DNA of 9,641 bases from an uncultured Prevotellaceae bacterium (lineage in GTDB: Bacteria > Bacteroidota > Bacteroidia > Bacteroidales > Bacteroidaceae): contig CABSGW010000089.1 in NCBI GenBank assembly GCA_902477365.1, forward strand, positions 1 to 9,641, in the 5' to 3' direction. Positions 1 through 5,642 of this stretch are shown here, piece by piece. The notes under the pieces are model-generated. The model worked only from the letters and a program-made list of their open reading frames with translations. It was not told the origin of the DNA and did not search any database. The position numbers and the translations under genes are program-made. Every line of letters begins with the position of its first letter. The first letter of the stretch is position 1.

Positions 1-127
1 TGTAGTTCGAAGGGGCGATAGGGGGTATAGCGTGTTCTCAAAATGAAAGAATAGTGAATCTGTATAGGAAATTATGACAGGAATGAGATTCCAAAAGATC
101 CGATAACTTAAAGTTAGACAGGAAACA

Positions 128-451
128 ATGAGGAAAAGTAGCGTATGTAAAGAGTGGGTGGTTTATTTTGCAGTGGCATTGTGTTGCCAACTGGAAGTGT
201 TGCACAGCTTTTTTGCTTTTTCGGTTAATGTGGCGTTATTGCTGTTGAGGGGGCTGTTCTGGATTCTTTATAAGGAGAAGCTGGTACGGCATATCATCTA
301 CCTGCTCAATATGTATCTGAGGCTTTACGGTCGAGATGGTAGGGCGGGACTTATCTGGCTGCCTATTGCAGGGGGGCTCTGCATGCAGATGCGTTGGCAC
401 GATGTCAACGATCGGCCTTTGGCACGTGGAAGCTTGCGCCTTTATTTGTAA
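128..451 (+). CDS. Doubtful small hydrophobic protein (107 aa)
   Basis: I do not recognise this reading frame. The ATG follows an AGGAAAC stretch that could serve as a weak ribosome binding site. Residues 10-50 are strongly hydrophobic and cysteine/leucine-rich and could form one or two membrane segments; the C-terminal half is basic and mixed. Against it being real: the end of the frame overlaps the likely promoter of the peroxidase gene, other frames are also open here, and no family motif is visible. Upstream (1-127) I see only a short frame ending in a stop at 44-46, which could be the tail of a gene outside the window, and no convincing promoter. It may be a real small membrane protein or merely untranslated leader. 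Confidence 0.25.
   Translation: MRKSSVCKEWVVYFAVALCCQLEVLHSFFAFSVNVALLLLRGLFWILYKEKLVRHIIYLLNMYLRLYGRDGRAGLIWLPIAGGLCMQMRWHDVNDRPLARGSLRLYL
418..448 (+). promoter_or_regulatory. Bacteroidota-type promoter for the cytochrome c peroxidase gene
   Basis: TTTG at 418-421 is followed after 19 nt by TTTATTTG at 441-448, which matches the TAnnTTTG -7 consensus at all fixed positions but one. Transcription would start near 455, giving a leader of about 44 nt before the ATG at 499. The call rests on the consensus match and position only. Confidence 0.45.
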
Positions 452-498
452 CAACGAGCATTGTTTTATATTTTCTTATTTATTAAACTTATACAATT

Positions 499-1896
499 AT
501 GAAGCAAAAATCAAAAATCCTACTTGGTTTGGTGGTCGTAATAGCGTTGCTCGCAGTCACCTATCGGCTTGTGAATACGGCTCCGTCTACTGAACTGGCA
601 GCCAACGAGCAGGTTCTTGAGGTTATGACGGATGGCGGATGTCTTTTCTGCCATTCTGCCGATGCCGACCTGCCCTTTTATGCAGATTTCCCTGTTGCCA
701 AAACTTTTATAGGCAACCACGTAAGGGACGGTTACGTATCATTCGATATGAAACCCTTCATGGAGGCTATGCGCAGTGGCTCGGCTCCGAATGAAGTAGA
801 CTTGGCAAAGGTGGAACAGAGCGTTGCAGACGGTTCTATGCCACTGATGTCTTACTACCTCGCTCACTGGGGTTCTTCTATTACGGAGAAGGAGCGTAGT
901 ATGATGTTGGCTGCTTTTAAAGAGATACGTGCGGCCTTCTATCCTAATTCTTTGGCTGCTCCTGAGTTTGCCAACGAAACCATTCGTCCCATTCCGGATA
1001 GCTTTCCGCACGATGCTAACAAGGCTATACTGGGCGAAGCGCTCTACCACGATACTCGGCTTTCAGCCGATGGTACCGTTTCTTGTGCTACTTGTCATGG
1101 AATCGGTACTGCCGGTGTAGATAATAAACGTTATTCGGAAGGAATTGGAGGACAGCTTGGTGGTGTGAATGCTCCTACGTCTTACAACTCCTGCTTCAAT
1201 TTTGCGCAGTTCTGGGACGGTCGTGCCGCTACGTTGGCTGAACAGGCCGGTGGTCCTCCGTTGAATCCTGTCGAAATGGGTTGTAAGTCGTTTGATGAAA
1301 TTGTAGAGCGGTTGGCACAAGACAAAGAGTTTACCGCCCGCTTCAACGAAGTTTATCCAGAAGGCCTGAGCCAAGCCACCATCACCGATGCTATTGGCGA
1401 ATATGAGAAAACACTCATTACCCCCAATTCGGCCTTTGACCGCTACTTGAAAGGTGAAAAAAATGTACTGACCGCCGAACAGGTTGAAGGTTATAAACTT
1501 TTCAAGGAATACAGTTGTGCCACTTGCCATGCTGGCGAAAACATGGGTGGCCTTTCTTACGAACTTATGGGGCAGCGTGCCAACTACTTTGAAGATCGTG
1601 AGCTTACTCAGAAGTCCGGTTTGACGGATGGTGACAACGGCCGTTGGGCACAGACCAAGGTAGAACGTGACCGTTATCGTTTCAAGACTCCTTCGCTCCG
1701 CAACGTGGCATTGACATGGCCCTATTACCACGACGGAAGTGTTGAGACGTTGGGCGAGGCTGTTTCCATGATGGCCAAGTATCAGGTCGGTCGTACAATG
1801 TCTCAGGAAGAGGTGAAGAAAGTAGAAAGTTTCCTCGATGCTCTTACAGGTGAGTATCAGGGTCAATTGCTGACTAATACAAATAGTAAACATTGA
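499..1896 (+). CDS. Membrane-anchored triheme cytochrome c peroxidase
   Basis: The protein would reduce hydrogen peroxide in the periplasm with electrons from the respiratory chain. Residues 8-25 form a hydrophobic signal anchor. A haem-binding N-terminal domain follows, with C48-LF-CH52 and a conserved-looking DLPFYADFPV stretch after it. The di-haem peroxidase (CcpA/MauG) body comes next: CATCHG at 196-201, FWDGRAATLAEQA at 238-250, the NPVEMG segment at 256-261, the second peroxidase haem at C340-ATCH344, and the C-terminal FKTPSLRNVALT...YYHDGS signature at about 395-414. At 465 aa it is longer than the usual di-haem enzyme by the extra N-terminal haem domain, resembling the three-haem enzymes of the E. 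coli YhjA type. Axial ligands other than the CxxCH histidines cannot be assigned safely; M357 lies in a plausible region. It appears monocistronic, with its own promoter and terminator. Confidence 0.93.
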   Translation: MKQKSKILLGLVVVIALLAVTYRLVNTAPSTELAANEQVLEVMTDGGCLFCHSADADLPFYADFPVAKTFIGNHVRDGYVSFDMKPFMEAMRSGSAPNEVDLAKVEQSVADGSMPLMSYYLAHWGSSITEKERSMMLAAFKEIRAAFYPNSLAAPEFANETIRPIPDSFPHDANKAILGEALYHDTRLSADGTVSCATCHGIGTAGVDNKRYSEGIGGQLGGVNAPTSYNSCFNFAQFWDGRAATLAEQAGGPPLNPVEMGCKSFDEIVERLAQDKEFTARFNEVYPEGLSQATITDAIGEYEKTLITPNSAFDRYLKGEKNVLTAEQVEGYKLFKEYSCATCHAGENMGGLSYELMGQRANYFEDRELTQKSGLTDGDNGRWAQTKVERDRYRFKTPSLRNVALTWPYYHDGSVETLGEAVSMMAKYQVGRTMSQEEVKKVESFLDALTGEYQGQLLTNTNSKH

Positions 1897-1998
1897 TTTG
1901 TTCGGGACGGTTCACATGTTGTCAAAAAGAATAACGAAAGAGGACAATCACAAGTCATTGGTGGACTCCCGTTAGATGACCAAGGTAGATAACTTTTT

Positions 1999-2050
1999 AA
2001 AATAGACTTAACTATGCGTAAATCGAGTAGTTAAGTCTATTTTTTATTTT
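1999..2050 (+). terminator. Rho-independent terminator after the peroxidase gene
   Basis: A perfect 16-bp inverted repeat (arms 1999-2014 and 2028-2043, core ATAGACTTAACTA/TAGTTAAGTCTAT) with a 13-nt loop runs into a T-rich tract through 2050. It lies about 100 nt after the peroxidase stop. The intervening 1897-1998 holds no gene that I can recognise. Confidence 0.85.
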
Positions 2051-2147
2051 TCGAATATCAGTCCATATGATAATCTATAAAATTAGGTATCATTTTTGTT
2101 GCAAATTTACCCTTCAGTGTAGTACTATATCCATATATAAATGAAAT

Positions 2148-2562
2148 ATGCTACAATTTGAGTCACTTATACATTTGATGGATATCTTGCATAATAAGGA
2201 GGAATACAGGGTTGATATTGAAGATGTTAGATGGAGAGGTATATATAGAAGTTATTCCTAATGCAAAAGGTTGGACTTTGGAGTCAACTATACATGAGTT
2301 CCTGAAAAAGGAACGACAATGACTCTTGATGGTTGGAAAGGCTATAAAAGTTAGGTAACCGATTATATTTCATGAAGTTGTAGGTTTTTTAAAACGTGAC
2401 ATATACCATTTAGTAACGCCAAAACATTTATTTAAATATTGTGATGAGTTTATATATCGATATAATACAAGGAATATGTTTGACGGTGAAAGGTTTAGCA
2501 AATTTATTACTTTTGCAGATAAAAGATTAAGATATTGTGAATTGATAGCAGCTCATGTATAG
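2148..2562 (+). pseudogene. Decayed IS1595-family (ISXO2-like) transposase
   Basis: Three blocks in different frames match the order of an ISXO2-like DDE transposase. Block 1 (from ATG 2148) reads MLQFESLIHLMDIL...EDVRWRG, like the N-terminus of these proteins just before their zinc ribbon. Block 2 (2224 to about 2310) reads GEVYIEVIPNAKGWTLESTI and then, after a frameshift, GTTMTLDGWKGY (2310-2345), which carries the second catalytic aspartate region. Block 3 (2380-2562) reads VGFLKRDIYHLVTPKHL, then FKYCDEFIYRYNTRN and RLRYCELIAAHV, the typical C-terminus of the family. The zinc ribbon, the first catalytic Asp region and most of the segment before GFLKR are missing, and stops separate the blocks, so it cannot be active. 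I could not identify the terminal inverted repeats of the element. Confidence 0.75.
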
Positions 2563-2581
2563 AACGTATGAACAATTTTAT

Positions 2582-2589
2582 TATCTTTG
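2582..2589 (+). promoter_or_regulatory. -7 promoter element (TATCTTTG)
   Basis: TATCTTTG is a perfect match to the Bacteroidota -7 box TAnnTTTG, lying just after the transposase relic. No clear TTG/TTTG is visible 19-21 nt upstream, so the -33 element is weak or absent. Transcription would start near 2596, just before the structured sequence at 2621-2816 and about 275 nt ahead of the lipoprotein gene. Confidence 0.5.
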
Positions 2590-2595
2590 CAGCGT

Positions 2596-2829
2596 CTTAG
2601 TAATAGGACATACATAGTTTAATAGGAAGCGTTTAGCTTATTCCTTATTGATGAATCTGGACAATTCAATCTGTGTTGATGGAGTAAGGAAATACGTTCT
2701 CCTTTGGTTTCGTATGTGCATAAAACATATACCAACCAAAGGCGTGAGCTGTTTTCTTATGTTCAACACGGGTTTGTCCAGAACCTATCAATGGCGTAAG
2801 TTAACAGTCTTGCGCCTTTCTTGCATTAA
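2596..2829 (+). ncRNA. Candidate rod-like structured RNA (or long structured leader)
   Basis: I do not recognise a named RNA. Read from the sequence, a 5' hairpin (2621-2628 with 2641-2649, one bulge) is followed by nested complementary segments in consistent order. These are 2648-2652 with 2787-2791, 2656-2663 with 2775-2782 (TCTGGACA/TGTCCAGA), 2669-2679 with 2763-2773 (GTGTTGA/TCAACAC plus wobble pairs), 2685-2692 with 2752-2759, 2701-2708 with 2735-2742 (CCTTTGGT/ACCAAAGG), and an apical GTATGT/ACATATAC stem. A terminator-like hairpin follows at 2793-2816. Pairs at 2648-2649 compete with the 5' hairpin. A -7 box precedes the whole. The rod with internal loops is reminiscent of 6S-like RNAs, but it could equally be the leader of the lipoprotein gene. 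A 61-codon ORF overlaps it and seems incidental. Confidence 0.45.
2793..2820 (+). terminator. Terminator-like hairpin ending the structured RNA
   Basis: GGCGTAAG (2793-2800) pairs with CTTGCGCC (2809-2816), one pair being G-U, around an 8-nt loop, followed by TTTCTT. The U tract is short, so termination may be partial. That would leave read-through into the lipoprotein gene at 2873, for which I see no separate promoter. Confidence 0.5.
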
Positions 2830-2872
2830 ATAATTCCTTGTTGAGACTGAAAGGAAAGAAAAAAATAGTTTT

Positions 2873-3514
2873 ATGAGAAACTTATTATTTTTAATCGTGA
2901 GTGTATGTATGCTTTATTCATGCGCAGGAACACCCAAAGAAAGAGAAGTAACTGTGTCTAATGTTGAGATTACAGGCTTCTTAAAAGACTACGTTAAAGT
3001 AGTAGACGGAAGTTACAAATTTACTGTTACGGGTAGAGAAGCTTCCATATCTGTCAAATTGGAGCTTGTAAACAAGCCTCTTAATTATTGTAAGGCATAT
3101 TCCGATAGGATTAGGCTTAATCCTATCGGCGATGGCAATGAAATATATGATACAGGCATATATGGATTTGACGCACAAGATAATGAATTGCAAAAAGTAA
3201 GAGACTTGTTAAATGGGAATGTTGATGATACTAAAACAGTGTCATTTAAGTGGCAGTATTTTGCACAACATGAAGATTTAGGAAATGCTATTATGAGTAA
3301 ATCAATTTCATTTGAACTTATTGACAAGGCATTTGAGGAATGCTCAGATAGCAAGTCAAGTTATACTGATGATTCTGATAGCGAAGATACAAGTGTGTCA
3401 AATAGTTTTACAAGTACGGCTGATTGGGACGAAGTATTAGATGAGTATGAAAAGTATATTGATAGTTGTGTTAATTTAATGAAAAAACAAAGAACGGTGA
3501 TATGTCATCTATAA
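2873..3514 (+). CDS. Lipoprotein, DUF6591-like, C-terminus lost to a frameshift
   Basis: The function is unknown. The N-terminus is a lipoprotein signal: MRNLLFLIVSVCMLYSC, with the lipid-bearing cysteine at residue 17 (LYSC lipobox) followed by AGTPKE, so the protein should sit in the outer or inner membrane facing the periplasm. Residues 25-150 alternate in a beta-rich pattern (EVTVSNVEITGFLKDYVKVV); a serine/aspartate-rich linker follows at about 158-185, then a helical segment beginning WDEVLDEYEKYIDSCVNLMKK. At an A6 run (3482-3487) this frame leaves the helix and ends after RTVICHL. The -1 frame continues it naturally to a stop at 3646-3648, and the repaired protein would have about 258 aa. 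The helical tail resembles Bacteroides proteins annotated as DUF6591, which I recall by pattern and did not search. Confidence 0.7.
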   Translation: MRNLLFLIVSVCMLYSCAGTPKEREVTVSNVEITGFLKDYVKVVDGSYKFTVTGREASISVKLELVNKPLNYCKAYSDRIRLNPIGDGNEIYDTGIYGFDAQDNELQKVRDLLNGNVDDTKTVSFKWQYFAQHEDLGNAIMSKSISFELIDKAFEECSDSKSSYTDDSDSEDTSVSNSFTSTADWDEVLDEYEKYIDSCVNLMKKQRTVICHL

Positions 3515-3648
3515 CAGAAAGTGCCAATTTAATGGAAAACGCGGAATCATTAGGCAATAAATTGGATAATGCAAAAGGAAGTATGTCAGGTGCACAATTA
3601 CAGAGATATATGAAGTTACATGAAAAGTTATTAACTGCTGCAATGTAA
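3490..3648 (+). pseudogene. Out-of-frame C-terminal part of the lipoprotein gene
   Basis: This 52-codon stretch reads KNGDMSSITESANLMENAES and then LGNKLDNAKGSMSGAQLQRY before ending LLTAAM and a stop. It continues the helix EYEKYIDSCVNLMKK of the preceding frame, which points to loss of one base at about 3482-3489 (for example from an AAAAAAGCAAAG-like original). The A6 run also leaves open ribosomal or transcriptional slippage producing some full-length protein. The codons AAA AAA preceded by G are not the best -1 slippery heptamer, so mutation or sequencing error is more likely. Confidence 0.65.
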
Positions 3649-3669
3649 TTTGCTTGATTGACAATATAT

Positions 3670-3712
3670 AAAAGACTCTAAGCCAAAAGTTTGGTTTAGA
3701 GTCTTTTATTTT
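3670..3712 (+). terminator. Rho-independent terminator after the lipoprotein gene
   Basis: A 15-bp stem (arms 3670-3684 and 3693-3707, core AAAAGACTCTAA/TTAGAGTCTTTT, one G-U pair) with an 8-nt loop is followed by ATTTTG. It lies 21 nt after the restored stop codon at 3648. The flanking A and T runs could let it act in both directions. Confidence 0.85.
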
Positions 3713-3778
3713 GTGTAAATGTTGTATTTTAGTGAAACTGGAGACCTATGGTTTCTGTATAAGTCAAAGTTAAAATCT

Positions 3779-3817
3779 AAATCAAATGTAAAGTACCCTA
3801 TACCGTGCATTTGATTT
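3779..3817. repeat. 10-bp inverted repeat just before a small ORF
   Basis: AAATCAAATG (3779-3788) and CATTTGATTT (3808-3817) are perfect inverted arms around a 19-nt loop, ending 12 nt before the ATG at 3830. It could be an operator-like dyad or a hairpin that affects translation of the small ORF. The following TTTTAATAAAG is too poor in U for a confident terminator. Confidence 0.45.
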
Positions 3818-3829
3818 TAATAAAGACAA

Positions 3830-3994
3830 ATGAAGAAAATAAAAGTCCGGTCTTATTATCGTTTTAGAAACGATAAAAGACAGTTGGTACATGAACACTA
3901 TCGTAATTATGGGGCTATTGGAAATAAAGTCATACCATTAATTTGTAATGATCTTAGCCTTGGTTTCCAGCTTTTACTAAGATATTCTTTATAG
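3830..3994 (+). CDS. Possible small basic protein (54 aa), unrecognised
   Basis: The frame runs ATG 3830 to TAG 3992-3994 and reads MKKIKVRSYYRFRNDKRQLV, then HEHYRNYGAIGNKVIPLICN, then DLSLGFQLLLRYSL. The first half is rich in Arg, Lys, Tyr and His, and the pattern VRSYYRFRND...VHEHYRNYG recalls short VRxYxRxRNGK...VxxHxR motifs found in small phage or mobile-element proteins, without being an assignment. The C-terminal part is hydrophobic. There is no clear ribosome binding site or promoter, and a hairpin (3850-3881) lies inside the frame. It could be a genuine small protein, the remnant of a larger one, or chance. Confidence 0.25.
   Translation: MKKIKVRSYYRFRNDKRQLVHEHYRNYGAIGNKVIPLICNDLSLGFQLLLRYSL
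3850..3881. repeat. 14-bp imperfect inverted repeat (hairpin)
   Basis: GTCTT-A-TTATCGTTT (3850-3864) and AAACGATAA-AAGAC (3868-3881) pair fully apart from one bulged A, around a 3-nt loop TAG. There is no T tract, so it is not a standard terminator. It lies inside the 54-codon ORF. Confidence 0.5.
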
Positions 3995-4145
3995 ATATAT
4001 ATTACTATAAAAGGAATTAAAAGTACAAAAGTATCTTGGTACATCAACGTATATAGATGCGTTGTTTTATTAAAGACACAACCGAAATTACTTCTTTATG
4101 GGTAAAGAGAATAGAAGTCCTGATGTAAAGCCCCGAAGAGGAACT

Positions 4146-4187
4146 ACCGGACTGCCCAGTCTGTTCAAACGTACTGCCCAGTCCGGT
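4146..4187. repeat. Compound inverted and direct repeat
   Basis: ACCGGACTG (4146-4154) and CAGTCCGGT (4179-4187) form a 9-bp inverted repeat. Within the same span ACTGCCCAGTC occurs twice as a direct repeat (4151-4161 and 4173-4183), each copy being itself a small dyad (ACTG-CC-CAGT). The spacing of the two dyads is 22 bp, about two helical turns. It lies about 95 bp upstream of the DUF5020 -33 box and is more GC-rich than its surroundings. It may be a dispersed repeat, a regulator binding site or a structured RNA segment. Confidence 0.5.
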
Positions 4188-4279
4188 TACTTGTTCTTAC
4201 CAGCGTGTGCAGAGGCCGGGAATAGGAGAAAAGAGTACTTACAGCTACTTTTGTATATGGGGTTATGTGGTAGTTGAGA

Positions 4280-4309
4280 TTGTTATTAAGTATTTATTTA
4301 ATAACTTTG
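4280..4309 (+). promoter_or_regulatory. Bacteroidota-type promoter for the DUF5020 gene
   Basis: TTG at 4280-4282, a 19-nt spacer and TAACTTTG at 4302-4309, a perfect TAnnTTTG match. Transcription should start near 4316, about 20 nt before the ATG at 4336. This promoter lies inside the longer open frame that begins at 4207, which argues against that earlier start. Confidence 0.75.
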
Positions 4310-4335
4310 CACCTCAAAAAAATAGGACAGTTGAA

Positions 4336-5025
4336 ATGAAAAGAGTATTATTGATTGTTGGCTTATTCATGATGGTTTTGACCGGACAGGCACAGAATAT
4401 TCAATTGCATTATGATTTGGGCCGTTCATTGTATAACAATGATGAGTTGTTAAAAGCGCGCCCTTTATTGACCAGTACCGTTGAGATGTTCAAACCGGAC
4501 GCATGGGGAAGTACGTATTTTTTTATTGATATGGACTATACAAGTGACGGAGTTTCTTCGGCTTATTGGGAGATAGGCAGAGAACTTAAGTTCTGGAAAG
4601 GGCCGCTCTCGGCTCATGTGGAATATAACGGCGGATTGAATTATATAAAGAATGCTTATTTGGTTGGGCCTACTTATACCTATAACAATGAAGATTTTAC
4701 AGCCGGATTAACTTTTACGGCGATGTACAAATATATCCAGAAACATCATAAGCCTAATAATTTTCAACTTACGGGCGTGTGGTATTGGCATTTTGCCAAC
4801 CGTAAGTGTACGTTTAGCGGCTTTGCCGATTGGTGGCGTGAACCCAATGCCGGAGGTAATTACATTTTTCTGAGTGAGCCGCAGTTTTGGGTAAATCTTT
4901 ATCACTTTAAAGGGTTTACTCCGAAGTTGAGTGTGGGGACGGAAATTGAATTAAGCCATAATTTTGCAGGGCGTGAAGGTTTCTATGCCATCCCCACTAT
5001 TGCTTTGAAATGGTCTTTTGATTAA
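4336..5025 (+). CDS. DUF5020 outer-membrane beta-barrel protein (Tsx-like)
   Basis: The 229-aa protein begins with a signal peptide (MKRVLLIVGLFMMVLTGQA, cleavage probably before QNIQ). The mature part shows alternating aromatic/polar strands typical of an outer-membrane barrel: YFFIDMDYTSDGVSSAYWEI (61-80), LSAHVEYNGGLNYIKNAYLVG, FTAGLTFTAMYKYI, FQLTGVWYW, FLSEPQFWVNLYH, LSVGTEIELSHNF and a C-terminal strand ending TIALKWSFD. These match the DUF5020 family of Bacteroides as I recall it; the family is related by fold to nucleoside-specific Tsx channels, so a small-molecule channel role is an inference. I chose ATG 4336 because the signal peptide begins there and a strong promoter ends just upstream; the frame is open back to 4207 only by chance. 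No terminator is obvious after the stop. Confidence 0.87.
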   Translation: MKRVLLIVGLFMMVLTGQAQNIQLHYDLGRSLYNNDELLKARPLLTSTVEMFKPDAWGSTYFFIDMDYTSDGVSSAYWEIGRELKFWKGPLSAHVEYNGGLNYIKNAYLVGPTYTYNNEDFTAGLTFTAMYKYIQKHHKPNNFQLTGVWYWHFANRKCTFSGFADWWREPNAGGNYIFLSEPQFWVNLYHFKGFTPKLSVGTEIELSHNFAGREGFYAIPTIALKWSFD

Positions 5026-5088
5026 ATTCAGCAATGTTTACTCGCTATATTTTGCTCTGTATCGGGCTGATATGTGGTAAAAATATCG

Positions 5089-5096
5089 CATCTTTG
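5089..5096 (+). promoter_or_regulatory. Likely -7 promoter element (CATCTTTG) for the four-gene cluster
   Basis: CATCTTTG differs from TAnnTTTG only at the first base. Transcription would start near 5103, giving a leader of about 14 nt before ATG 5117. I see no good -33 TTG at the right distance. The proximity to the start codon supports it. Confidence 0.4.
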
Positions 5097-5116
5097 TACC
5101 ATTAACAAAAGAATTT

Positions 5117-5635
5117 ATGGATAACATACATACAATACGTATTCCCGAGAGTCGCATCATTGAGGGGGCAAAAGAGGGAATGGATACTTTTATTCGCACT
5201 TTTACCACAGCATACTGGCAAGCTGTTGGTGGAGAATTGACAGCCGAAACGATGGAGCGGTTGACTGCCGAACAGTTGACACTATTGGGATACGTGATGT
5301 TGCATGACGAGGTGATGGATGGTGGTTTTGTGCAACTTATACATAACGGATACGGTCCTTTCTTCTTTGAAAATCCATTCGCAAAATCTTTAAAATTATG
5401 GGGATTGCGCGATTTGTCGAAGTTGATCTATGAGGTATATCCCTTGTATAAGAAAAAGTGCGAGGTATTGACGAAAGAGTGTTCGGAAGACGAGTTTATG
5501 GAATTGTTTGAACAACATCCCGAATTTGATGATTACGATGACGAGTTTGTTGAAAACGAAGAGGAGTATACGGAACTTGTTGCCCGATATGTTGATGAGC
5601 ATATAGAACAGTTTGCCGAAATTGTCAAGGAGTAA
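5117..5635 (+). CDS. DMP19/DUF4375 family protein with acidic C-terminus
   Basis: A cytoplasmic 172-aa protein without signal peptide or membrane segments. The core LTAEQLTLLGYVMLHDEVMDG (from residue 49) followed by GFVQLIHNGYGPFFFENPF (70-88) matches the DMP19-like (DUF4375) pattern, in which a helix is followed by a VxNGGF-like turn and an aromatic-rich segment. The family is named after a Neisseria DNA-mimic protein; most members have no known role. Residues 121-172 contain 22 Asp/Glu and only two Arg/Lys, including a DDYDDEFVENEEE run, which fits a DNA mimic but is not proof. It leads the cluster and ends 7 nt before smpB, so the two are almost certainly cotranscribed. Confidence 0.8.
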   Translation: MDNIHTIRIPESRIIEGAKEGMDTFIRTFTTAYWQAVGGELTAETMERLTAEQLTLLGYVMLHDEVMDGGFVQLIHNGYGPFFFENPFAKSLKLWGLRDLSKLIYEVYPLYKKKCEVLTKECSEDEFMELFEQHPEFDDYDDEFVENEEEYTELVARYVDEHIEQFAEIVKE

Positions 5636-5641
5636 AAGGAG
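5635..5641 (+). promoter_or_regulatory. Ribosome binding site deciding the smpB start
   Basis: AAAGGAG overlaps the last base of the preceding stop codon and lies just before ATG 5643. It is unusually strong for this organism type and favours this ATG over the in-frame ATG at 5613 inside the upstream gene. Confidence 0.6.
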
Positions 5642-5642
5642 T

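Larger units (their letters stand above)
3649..4335 (+). other. Gene-poor AT-rich interval with several inverted repeats
   Basis: After the terminator at 3670-3712 nothing of known family is encoded until the DUF5020 gene at 4336. The interval holds three clear inverted repeats (3779-3817, 3850-3881, 4146-4187), a weak one at 4045-4064 (CAACG/CGTTG followed by TTTTA), a 54-codon ORF (3830-3994) and a 59-codon ORF (4098-4277) that I do not accept as a gene. TTGGTACAT occurs twice, near 3885 and 4037. It probably represents relics of accessory DNA like the transposase remnant upstream. Confidence 0.5.

Noticed and set aside
1063..1893. 276-codon ORF on the - strand
   Set aside because: It is antisense to the peroxidase gene, whose haem motifs and domain order are unmistakable. 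The reverse frame has no recognisable domain.
2102..2109. TAAATTTG -7-like box on the - strand
   Set aside because: It has no -33 partner at the right distance, and no open frame of useful length follows it in the - direction.
2648..2833. 61-codon ORF on the + strand
   Set aside because: It lies almost exactly over the rod-like paired region and terminator hairpin, shows no family motif, and is better explained as chance within a structured RNA. It remains an alternative if the RNA is refuted.
3481..3488. Programmed -1 ribosomal frameshift site (A AAA AAC heptamer)
   Set aside because: The heptamer is present but not in the required phase: the zero-frame codons are AAA AAA CAA. A base deletion explains the break more simply.
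4045..4064. Possible terminator CAACG/CGTTG followed by TTTTATT
   Set aside because: A 5-bp stem with a 10-nt loop is too weak to call in AT-rich DNA.
4098..4277. 59-codon ORF (MGKENRSPDVKPRRG...) on the + strand
   Set aside because: It spans the compound repeat and the approach to the DUF5020 promoter, has no ribosome binding site and no recognised family. It could be checked by tblastn, but I cannot support it.
4207..4335. N-terminal extension of the DUF5020 gene
   Set aside because: The extra 43 residues precede a clear signal peptide, and the promoter at 4280-4309 lies inside them.
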